Positions 1-4,876 of a DNA stretch of 6,235 nt are shown piece by piece; positions within the stretch are counted from its first letter, which is position 1, and every line of letters starts with the position of its first letter. The translations under genes were made by a program, and so were the position numbers. The stretch is taken from NCBI GenBank assembly GCA_003506095.1, contig DNWZ01000178.1, positions 1 through 6,235 of the forward strand, read 5' to 3'. The notes below the pieces were generated by a model. That model saw nothing but the letters and a program-made list of their open reading frames with translations. It ran no database searches and was not told the origin of the DNA. Source of the stretch: Planctomycetaceae bacterium. Its GTDB lineage: Bacteria > Planctomycetota > Planctomycetia > Pirellulales > Pirellulaceae.

Positions 1-298
1 GTCGCGAGAACAATTGTTGCAGCGCAGCGGCTCGTTCGCCTTGCTGGGTGCCGGTTCGCAGCAGCATTCCAATCGCTTCATCGATCCGCTGGCGACGTGG
101 ATCGCTGTCGACGTTGTCGTCGGGCTTTGCCGGGGCTGTATCGGCTTGAGCGGTTGCCCGATCGATTCGATCGAGAACAGCGGCAATCTCGATCAATTTG
201 GCGCGGATCGAAAGGAAACTGTCATCAAAGATTTGGCGGGCCTGTGCCACGGTACCGAACTCGTTTTTGTCACAGGGAATGGGGCTGGTCCGACTCAA
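1..298 (-). CDS. Conserved-looking hypothetical protein, N-terminal 99 residues only (runs off left edge)
   Basis: I do not recognise this protein. The minus-strand frame is open from the window edge back to a TTG at 296-298, giving 99 residues that read like a real soluble protein. It has an acidic/hydrophobic helical stretch around residues 22-48 (IFDDSFLSIRAKLIEIAAVL), then an Ala/Pro/Asp-rich linker (about 49-66), then a second helical part (RRQRIDEAIGMLL, about 68-80). No signal peptide or membrane segment is seen. The TTG is chosen because no in-frame ATG or GTG lies nearby upstream and the frame leads directly into the conserved-looking part; a GTG at codon 17 is the alternative. The gene starts 20 bp after the stop of the acetyltransferase gene, so the two are probably co-transcribed. 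There is no strong ribosome binding site, which fits translation continuing from the upstream gene. The C-terminus is outside the window. Confidence 0.6.
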   Translation of the reverse strand, partial: MSRTSPIPCDKNEFGTVAQARQIFDDSFLSIRAKLIEIAAVLDRIDRATAQADTAPAKPDDNVDSDPRRQRIDEAIGMLLRTGTQQGERAAALQQLFSR

Positions 299-318
299 TC
301 TGCATTTTACCAAGCCAG

Positions 319-876
319 CTACGCCATCGCCACCTCGGCCGCCTTGTAGACGACCTTTGCTCGCCGAAAACCAAGACGTTCATACAGCCGCAGCGCCGCT
401 GTGTTGTCCGTCGTGACTTCCAAGTGCATGCGTGCCAGCCCGACCGATCGAAAGCCTCTGGCCGCCATGTGCAACAAGAGAGTGCCCAGCCCACCACCGC
501 GATGCAGCGGGCAGATGCCCAAGTTTTGAATGGCGCCCCAGCCTTCGTATTGCAGACCTTGAACGGTGCCGACCGATTCTTGGCGGCCCGATTGCGGGTT
601 GGTGTACTGCAACAGCCAAGTTGCTTCGGGGACAAACCCGCTGCGTTTGGCGATTTCACGCATCAATTGCAAACACCCATCACGACGTCCCAAGCAGGGA
701 AACACGTTTACGTCCAACTCTTGGCGAAAGCTGAGGAACTTCGCCGCCGCGTGGTCACGAATCAAACGCTCGTCAAAAGGCAACAATTGGTAGGCAGGGG
801 GACACGTCGGCGCGGCAAACAGTGGCCGATCCAGATCGAGTTCCATGCGAAAGCGTTTGAAATAGGTCAGCCCCAT
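319..876 (-). CDS. GNAT-family N-acetyltransferase
   Basis: This is a Gcn5-related N-acetyltransferase, which would transfer acetyl from acetyl-CoA to an amine; the substrate cannot be told from sequence. The catalytic domain fills the second half (about residues 100-180 of 185). It includes the acetyl-CoA pyrophosphate-binding motif A, seen as HRGGGLGTLLL at about residues 125-135 and matching the (Q/R)xxGx(G/A) pattern. Motif B follows as LEVTTDNTAALRLYERLGF at about 152-170, ending in the Tyr and Gly-Phe typical of RimI-like members. The first 90 residues are an extension without a motif I know. Translation is placed at the ATG at 874-876; a GTG three codons upstream (885) is possible, and neither has a strong ribosome binding site. 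The gene lies 150 bp downstream of mnmA on the same strand and 20 bp upstream of the partial hypothetical gene. Family assignment is sure, function is not. Confidence 0.88.
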   Translation of the reverse strand: MGLTYFKRFRMELDLDRPLFAAPTCPPAYQLLPFDERLIRDHAAAKFLSFRQELDVNVFPCLGRRDGCLQLMREIAKRSGFVPEATWLLQYTNPQSGRQESVGTVQGLQYEGWGAIQNLGICPLHRGGGLGTLLLHMAARGFRSVGLARMHLEVTTDNTAALRLYERLGFRRAKVVYKAAEVAMA

Positions 877-1026
877 TGCGTTCACTCAAACAAGAATCCA
901 GCCGGCACCACGGCGACCGATCGATCGCTGTCCAAAATCAAAGATACCACCAGAACCGCGACATCGCCGAACGATTTTCTGATTCTAGCGATCAACGGCT
1001 AGCGTTGCCGGATTGCCACGGTCCTG

Positions 1027-2199
1027 TTAGAAGTCGGCATCGACCAAGCTGCGCTCGATCCAACCGCCGCCGATCACGCGTGTTTCGTCGTAAATCACGG
1101 CCGCTTGCCCAGGTGCAACACCCGCCTGCGGTTGGTCAAATCGCACAACGAATCGGCCGTCGGACTCGATCGTGACGGTTGCCGGTTCTGCATCGGAGTT
1201 GTATCGAATCTGAACGAGACACGCGAACGAATCACCCGGTCGCAGTCCATCGGCGGTCAGGCCATTGATCTCCGTGGCCACCAGGCCGCGTCGCAAAAGC
1301 GATTCCTTCGAACCTAAAACGACTCGCCGCGAATCCGGTTCGATGCTGACAACAAAATGTGGCTCGCCCAGCGCGATTCCCAATCCTTTTCGCTGGCCGA
1401 TCGTGAACGCTTCGTACCCTTTGTGCTGGCCAACGACACTGCCGTCGACGGTGACAAAATCGCCGGCTGTGGATGCGGCGTCCGCGCCTCGTTTTGCTCT
1501 GACAAAGTCGCTGTGATGGCCTTGGGTGACGAAACAGATCTCTTGGCTGTCTTTCTTTGCCGCGACGTTTAAACCGATTTCGCCCGCGATCCGGCGAATG
1601 GTCGGCTTGTCGTAATCGCCCACTGGCAACAGCATTCGCTTTAGCCGCTGCCGCTCAATTCCGAACAGGGCATAGGACTGATCTTTCTTTCCATCGAGCC
1701 CGCGATGCAATTCGGCTTCGTCAGTGAACGGATTAGAAATCATGCGAGCGTAGTGCCCGGTGGCGACAAATTCCGCATCGACGCCCTCGGCAAAGTCAAA
1801 CAGCCGACCGAACTTGATCCAGTGATTGCACTTCACGCACGGATTGGGCGTTCGTCCCGAAATGTATTCATCGACAAAGTAATCGACGATTCGTCGAAAA
1901 TCGCTTTGCAGGTCGAGCGAATAGAATGGAATGTGCATCTTGGCCGCGACGCGTCTCGCATCAGCAGCATCCGACGCGCTGCAGCAGCCCTGTTTGTGAT
2001 CGGCCCGGCCGCCACTGTCGCCTGCGGTAACGACCGGCAGCATCAATCCCGGCGTCGCCGCTTCGACCTTGCAAGCCTTGGCGGAAGCTTCGCCGTGACG
2101 CATGAAGACGCCAACGACGTCGTGGCCAGCTTCCAGCAACAGATGAGCCGCGACGCTGGAATCGACGCCTCCGCTCATCGCTAGAACAACTTTTGCCAT
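1027..2199 (-). CDS. mnmA: tRNA-specific 2-thiouridylase MnmA
   Basis: MnmA uses ATP to adenylate U34 of the Lys, Glu and Gln tRNAs and inserts sulfur to give 2-thiouridine, in the cytoplasm. The 390-residue protein has the N-terminal PP-loop (SGGVDSS, residues 9-15), the tRNA-contact TGHYAR motif (147-152), the TPNPCVKCN active-site segment (117-125), the second cysteine in SQEICFV (C222), and the FTIGQRKGLG motif (265-274) leading into the C-terminal beta-barrel domains. Relative to E. coli MnmA (about 368 residues, TPNPDxxCN), the aspartate is replaced by cysteine, so C121, C124 and C222 form a three-cysteine set. Residues about 36-70 form an extra insertion ahead of a KQGCCSASDA segment (C72, C73). 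The start is an ATG followed directly by MAKVVLAMSGG, as expected for the family. No clear ribosome binding site precedes it. It is 142 bp downstream of gatC and co-directional. Confidence 0.97.
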   Translation of the reverse strand: MAKVVLAMSGGVDSSVAAHLLLEAGHDVVGVFMRHGEASAKACKVEAATPGLMLPVVTAGDSGGRADHKQGCCSASDAADARRVAAKMHIPFYSLDLQSDFRRIVDYFVDEYISGRTPNPCVKCNHWIKFGRLFDFAEGVDAEFVATGHYARMISNPFTDEAELHRGLDGKKDQSYALFGIERQRLKRMLLPVGDYDKPTIRRIAGEIGLNVAAKKDSQEICFVTQGHHSDFVRAKRGADAASTAGDFVTVDGSVVGQHKGYEAFTIGQRKGLGIALGEPHFVVSIEPDSRRVVLGSKESLLRRGLVATEINGLTADGLRPGDSFACLVQIRYNSDAEPATVTIESDGRFVVRFDQPQAGVAPGQAAVIYDETRVIGGGWIERSLVDADF

Positions 2200-2319
2200 G
2201 ATAAAAACAGGACGCTCGTCAAAAGTGACCGGGAAACGGACCGAAACCGTTGGCTATGCTACCCAGTGTCCGCTCAGAAGAGAAACGCGGATGCCCGAAA
2301 ACGTTCACTCGAACAAGCG

Positions 2320-2335
2320 GGAACTGGCAAGTTCC
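2320..2335 (-). other. Small hairpin just after the gatC stop
   Basis: A perfect 6-bp inverted repeat, GGAACT / AGTTCC with a 4-base loop, begins 6 bp after the gatC stop on the minus strand. It could protect the rpmB-gatC mRNA end or weakly attenuate read-through into mnmA. No T-tract follows, so it is not a standard intrinsic terminator, and a repeat this short may be chance. Confidence 0.25.
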
Positions 2336-2341
2336 TCATGA

Positions 2342-2644
2342 TCAATTGGCCGAAGTCGATCCGAGCACGGGCGGCACTAAAAAACATTCACCATCGCTGG
2401 CCGGCGAATTAGAAAGTGCGGCATCTCGCGTCAGGCTTTCACCAACGACATCTTCCGACCAACGATTGACGACATCCAGCGCGGTGGACATGGGCTCGAC
2501 ATCTTCGGTGTCGAGTTCGCTCAATTGCTCGACAAACGCCAAAACTTGTTGGAATTGCGGTGCGAGTGCGACAGCCTCTGACTGCGACAAATCAAGCCGA
2601 GCCAGGTGAGCGAGTTTACGGATGTCGTCGATTGACAGCGTCAT
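2342..2644 (-). CDS. gatC: Asp-tRNA(Asn)/Glu-tRNA(Gln) amidotransferase subunit C
   Basis: GatC is the small subunit of the GatCAB amidotransferase, which converts Glu-tRNA(Gln) and Asp-tRNA(Asn) to the correctly amidated forms. It wraps around GatA and helps hold it to GatB. The 100-residue length fits the family (about 95-100). The family pattern is clear: an N-terminal helix (IDDIRKLAHLARLDLSQSE, about residues 5-23), an acidic linker DTEDVEPM (45-52), then a C-terminal part with SLTRDAALSNSPASDG and the FLVPPVL end (about 70-94). The frame is open further upstream inside rpmB, but the ATG at 2642-2644 is chosen because homology begins there with MTLSIDD. It starts 14 bp after the rpmB stop, so the two are very probably one transcript. 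gatA and gatB are not in the window, as is common where the three genes are dispersed. Confidence 0.95.
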   Translation of the reverse strand: MTLSIDDIRKLAHLARLDLSQSEAVALAPQFQQVLAFVEQLSELDTEDVEPMSTALDVVNRWSEDVVGESLTRDAALSNSPASDGECFLVPPVLGSTSAN

Positions 2645-2658
2645 GGCGTAGATTCGCC

Positions 2659-2964
2659 TTATGCGGTCGCTTTTGACTTTGCCTTGGGCTTCGCCGGCGT
2701 CTTGTTGGTGCCGAGTTCGAAGGGCTTGGTCTTGACCGTCTTGCGAATCGCGCCGCTGCGGATGCACTGCACGCAAACTCGCAGTGTCGTGTTTTGTCCC
2801 GAAGGCAACGTCACATGAACTTTTTGCAAGTTCGGAACAAACTTTCGGCGGGTGATCCCAGTCACTTTAGTACCGACGCCACCGAGGTATTTCGCTTTAC
2901 CGCGGATTTCGACGCTGTTACCGACTTGGACGGATTTACCGCAAACTTCACACTGCCGAGCCAT
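2659..2964 (-). CDS. rpmB: 50S ribosomal protein L28 (bL28), zinc-ribbon form
   Basis: bL28 is a component of the large ribosomal subunit. The 101-residue protein opens with MARQCEVCGK and carries the typical basic NLQKVHVTLPSGQ centre (about 45-57) and LRVCVQCIRSGAIRK (61-75). Two CxxC pairs, C5/C8 and C64/C67, are positioned to bind one zinc ion; this is the cysteine-containing form of L28 that many bacteria have and E. coli lacks. The end is a Lys/Ala/Pro-rich tail (about residues 86-101), longer than in the compact 78-residue E. coli protein and likely disordered on the rRNA. The ATG at 2962-2964 gives exactly the family N-terminus. It is the first gene of the minus-strand cluster, with gatC 14 bp downstream. 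Confidence 0.96.
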   Translation of the reverse strand: MARQCEVCGKSVQVGNSVEIRGKAKYLGGVGTKVTGITRRKFVPNLQKVHVTLPSGQNTTLRVCVQCIRSGAIRKTVKTKPFELGTNKTPAKPKAKSKATA

Positions 2965-3009
2965 CGTATTGATCTCAAAACGGAAAAACGTTGAGGACTT
3001 GTATTTGAT

Positions 3010-3093
3010 TTAGGCCAAGCAATATATCGATCCGGGTACGAATCGCAACGGCAAAGCGGCCCTAAGCCGAAAATTTGACACCAGTTAGGCCAA
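3010..3093. repeat. Pair of TTAGGCCAA direct repeats flanking the putative rpmB promoter
   Basis: The 9-mer TTAGGCCAA occurs at 3010-3018 and again at 3085-3093, 75 bp apart. A related inverted sequence, GGCCCTAA, lies between them at about 3058-3065. The first copy overlaps the predicted transcription start of rpmB and the second lies about 70 bp upstream of it. They may be binding sites for a regulator acting on rpmB; coincidence is not excluded. Confidence 0.35.
3021..3048 (-). promoter_or_regulatory. Putative sigma70-type promoter of rpmB-gatC
   Basis: On the minus strand, TTGCGA (3043-3048) and TATATT (3021-3026) are separated by 16 bp, resembling the -35 and -10 boxes. Transcription would start near 3014, giving an rpmB leader of about 50 bases. 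The match is good at -10 and moderate at -35. Position upstream of a ribosomal protein gene supports it, but it rests on sequence likeness alone. Confidence 0.4.
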
Positions 3094-3113
3094 AAACACC
3101 CACCCGAGACACC

Positions 3114-3133
3114 AGCGAAAGGCAGCGAAAGGC
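3114..3133. repeat. Tandem 10-bp repeat AGCGAAAGGC x2
   Basis: Two perfect head-to-tail copies of AGCGAAAGGC lie in the divergent intergenic region, about 125 bp upstream of the plus-strand gene at 3258. The repeat is visible directly; any role is unknown. The rest of the region (2965-3257) holds a run of eight T at 3175-3182 and no sign of another gene. Confidence 0.6.
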
Positions 3134-3257
3134 CGGGTCGAATTGTTAAAAACAGAAATTATCGAGCGATGGCGTTTTTTTTCACTGGCGACAGCGATCC
3201 GAAAACGCGTATCTGACGCTGCAATGGATCGCCCGAGGACGCACAGGACGAAGGATC

Positions 3258-3860
3258 GTGAAACAACGCAAAATTCCCAATTTACCGGCTTTTCGCAAAC
3301 CCAATCGCGCCCAAAATCCGCTTGGCCGCGGCGGCTTTGCCAACATCCGCCCAACTCATGTCAACGCTAGGCGTTGGCTGATGACCGCCATCGCGATTGG
3401 CTCGCTGGCGGTTATGCCCGGTTGCAATGTTTTCGCAAAGAAGGATAAATCGGGCCACAGCGAAGAGTTTACGCTGCAGGCATCCGATTCAGCTGACGTT
3501 TTTAAGCGAGTCCGAGAAGCGAAATCGCAGAACTCGGTAGTCGTTCAAGTGATCGGCGACAGCACGCCGGTTCGCGTCCTGCCGCTTCCGCCCGATGAAA
3601 GGTCGGTCTTTGTTGGCGATTTACTCAAGCAAACAGGCTTGCAGGAGTCTTTCGGACCGATGCGAGTGACCTTGTATCGTGCGAACGTACAAGCGCCGAT
3701 GGGGATTCCGATGGAAGTGAAGTTCGCAACTCGAGGCGGATACATCCGACCGGAAACCGACTATGCGCTCCAAGCGGGCGACCGAATCCGAATCTCCAAA
3801 GACGAGCAATCGGCCTGGGGAGAAATGCTGAGCCAATTTTTACCGATGCGCGGTGGTTGA
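3258..3860 (+). CDS. Hypothetical probable lipoprotein with SLBB/beta-grasp-like C-terminal half
   Basis: I cannot name this 200-residue protein. A basic N-terminal stretch of about 40 residues (many Arg/Lys/Asn/Pro) is followed by RRW and a hydrophobic core (LMTAIAIGSLAVM, residues 41-53) ending in PGC at residues 54-56. This is consistent with a lipoprotein signal peptide anchored at C56, although Pro at -2 is unusual. The mature part has a short charged linker, then alternating strand-like segments (VVVQVIG 94-100, VRVLPLPP 105-112, MRVTLYR 135-141) and the ending ALQAGDRIRISKDE (170-183). That ending resembles the close of SLBB or beta-grasp domains of polysaccharide export proteins; this is likeness, not an identification. 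The start is the GTG at 3258, with an AGGA at 3245-3248 nine bases upstream; an internal ATG at 3381 would leave a signal peptide with almost no n-region. The gene is divergent from rpmB. Confidence 0.75.
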   Translation: MKQRKIPNLPAFRKPNRAQNPLGRGGFANIRPTHVNARRWLMTAIAIGSLAVMPGCNVFAKKDKSGHSEEFTLQASDSADVFKRVREAKSQNSVVVQVIGDSTPVRVLPLPPDERSVFVGDLLKQTGLQESFGPMRVTLYRANVQAPMGIPMEVKFATRGGYIRPETDYALQAGDRIRISKDEQSAWGEMLSQFLPMRGG

Positions 3861-3945
3861 TTGAACCGATAATCCGATTGCTCGAGACGTTTGCATCTTC
3901 GCACCGTCTTGAAGCGCCCCTTAACTTGCCCTCAGGAAACTTGCG

Positions 3946-4239
3946 ATGATCTTCTCCGGACAACGGAACACAAGCGGGTCGGTCGGCGCAGAAACATCAG
4001 AAGGACCTAACACGGCACCGTTGTCGCAGCAGGTTGCTAGCAATCTTTCAACGAATGCATCGCACATCGTTTCCGCGACGGTGAAACCGGTCCCTAAGCC
4101 GTCTGTGGTGCAGACTGCGAAATCGAAGCAGCCAGTTATCGCGTCGGTCGCGACAGCCACTTTTTCGACGGTCGGCAAATGGCAACCGAGTCAGGCAACA
4201 AGCACAGCGGCATCGCGCCCGTCAGGCTCGTGGTGGTAA
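3946..4239 (+). CDS. Small Ser/Thr/Ala-rich hypothetical protein
   Basis: No family is recognised for this 97-residue product. It is rich in Ser, Thr, Ala, Val and Pro, has no cysteine, no hydrophobic segment long enough for a membrane helix, and ends in SGSWW. The composition suggests a disordered or linker-like protein. Support for it being a gene: an AGGAAA at 3934-3939 lies six bases before the ATG, the codon third positions look GC-biased as in the neighbours, and it follows the putative lipoprotein gene by 85 bp on the same strand. A hairpin lies just after the stop. Against it: low complexity, no recognisable homology, and an 85-codon open frame on the opposite strand (3921-4178). It may be co-transcribed with the gene at 3258. 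Confidence 0.5.
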   Translation: MIFSGQRNTSGSVGAETSEGPNTAPLSQQVASNLSTNASHIVSATVKPVPKPSVVQTAKSKQPVIASVATATFSTVGKWQPSQATSTAASRPSGSWW

Positions 4240-4243
4240 ACGG

Positions 4244-4272
4244 CAAACGCTGGCACAGAAAATTGGCGTTTG
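4244..4272 (+). terminator. Hairpin after the 3946 gene, possible terminator
   Basis: CAAACGC (4244-4250) pairs perfectly with GCGTTTG (4266-4272). With three G-U pairs added inside, the stem reaches 10 bp with a 9-base loop. It begins four bases after the stop codon at 4239. Only a weak T-rich stretch (ATGTTTTC) follows, so termination is plausible rather than shown. Confidence 0.4.
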
Positions 4273-4326
4273 ATGTTTTCACCAGGGCATCATTTATTTA
4301 ATCTTTGAATCTGTCTGGAAGCCCAA

Positions 4327-4364
4327 GAAAACCGCGGCTAGCGACAAAGCGACTCACGGTTTTC
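4327..4364. repeat. Inverted repeat GAAAACCG / CGGTTTTC in the intergenic gap
   Basis: A perfect 8-bp inverted repeat (4327-4334 and 4357-4364) encloses a 22-base loop in the 217-bp gap 4240-4456. It could be an RNA hairpin or an operator for the membrane-protein gene at 4457. A weak promoter-like pair also lies in this gap (TTGATG 4270-4275, 17 bp, TTTATT 4293-4298). Neither is strong. Confidence 0.35.
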
Positions 4365-4456
4365 GGATAGGTTCTTAGTCGTTCAATCCAGGCTTTCGAA
4401 CGTCATCCATAGACTCTCGCCTTGATCGGATCCGAGGTTAAATAAGGGTAAATGGA

Positions 4457-4849
4457 ATGAAACCAATCTTAAGCATGGCTTCTGTTTCTTTGCTAGTTTG
4501 CACATCGGTGCTAACCTTTGTTGTCATCTTGGGTTTATCCATCGGGTTTGCCCTGAATTGGCTGGTTCCTTCGATCGATCTTGGAGTTGCCACTCTATGC
4601 GGTTTGGTTTCGGTGGCGATTACAGGGGTCTTTATCAACGAAATGGCGAACCAAAGCGAAACGCCGAGGGCTCAGGAAGGCCTGTTTGACGCCGATGATG
4701 AAGTGCGATTTTCGGAGGAAACATTCGAAGGCTATGCCGACCAGTTGAGCGAAGCTGTGCTGATGCGAGTGAGTACGAAGGAGCAGTGGCTCAGGCCGCC
4801 TGGAAGCAAGCCCCCTGGTAGCAAGCCTCGTCCGAAAAGCCGCCGCTGA
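4457..4849 (+). CDS. Small two-helix membrane protein of unknown function
   Basis: No family is recognised for this 130-residue protein. Two hydrophobic segments are clear, about residues 9-37 and 41-61, separated by a short VPSID turn, so it should be an inner-membrane helical hairpin. An acidic soluble part follows (about 68-100, including FDADDEVRFSEETFEGYADQ). The C-terminus is a Pro/Gly/Lys/Arg tail with two PPGSK repeats (114-123) and a basic end, PRPKSRR. The first helix begins at residue 9 and could alternatively be read as an uncleaved signal anchor. The ATG at 4457 is supported by AAGGG at 4444-4448, eight bases upstream. Its base composition at the 5' end is more AT-rich than the neighbours. 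It converges on the molybdopterin oxidoreductase gene with 9 bp between stops, so it is not in that operon. Confidence 0.7.
   Translation: MKPILSMASVSLLVCTSVLTFVVILGLSIGFALNWLVPSIDLGVATLCGLVSVAITGVFINEMANQSETPRAQEGLFDADDEVRFSEETFEGYADQLSEAVLMRVSTKEQWLRPPGSKPPGSKPRPKSRR
4796..4825 (+). repeat. 15-bp in-frame tandem repeat encoding PPGSK twice
   Basis: Two adjacent 15-bp units differ at two positions and both encode Pro-Pro-Gly-Ser-Lys in the tail of the membrane protein. This looks like a recent in-frame duplication and marks a stretch where length may vary between strains. Confidence 0.7.
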
Positions 4850-4876
4850 GCGACCGCATCACTGAACCGCGGCGGT
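4835..4876 (-). terminator. GC-rich inverted repeat spanning both convergent stop codons, candidate terminator
   Basis: CCGCCGC (4840-4846) pairs with GCGGCGG (4869-4875), extendable by one G-U pair. Both stop codons (4847-4849 plus, 4859-4861 minus) fall within the 22-base loop. Read on the minus strand, the stem is followed at once by CTTTTCGG, a short T-tract, so it could terminate the oxidoreductase transcript; on the plus strand no T-tract follows directly. The left arm encodes the last Ser-Arg-Arg residues of the membrane protein. Confidence 0.42.

Noticed and set aside
159..213. Cluster of GATCGA/CGATCG words as a regulatory or uptake-type repeat
   Set aside because: The words occur throughout the window, here within codons for Asp-Arg-Ile, so they reflect general genome word use.
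97..1002. 301-codon plus-strand open frame
   Set aside because: It is antisense to the GNAT gene and the partial gene at the left edge; its translation is Arg/Gln-rich with no family features, whereas the minus strand shows clear GNAT motifs.
993..1007. Inverted repeat CAACG / CGTTG after the mnmA stop as a terminator
   Set aside because: Only a 5-bp stem without a T-tract; expected by chance in a gap this size.
1705..2184. 159-codon plus-strand open frame
   Set aside because: It lies wholly antisense to mnmA, whose motifs are unambiguous, and has no recognisable motif.
2197..2223. TTGACG plus TATATG just before mnmA as a promoter
   Set aside because: The spacer is only 13 bp and the -10 box would overlap the start codon.
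2645..2776. Upstream extension of the gatC frame to 2776
   Set aside because: These 44 codons overlap the end of rpmB in another frame and lie outside the GatC family's N-terminus.
3085..3354. 89-codon minus-strand open frame in the divergent intergenic region
   Set aside because: Trp/Phe/Arg-rich translation without motif, overlapping the start of the 3258 gene; it looks like a chance frame.
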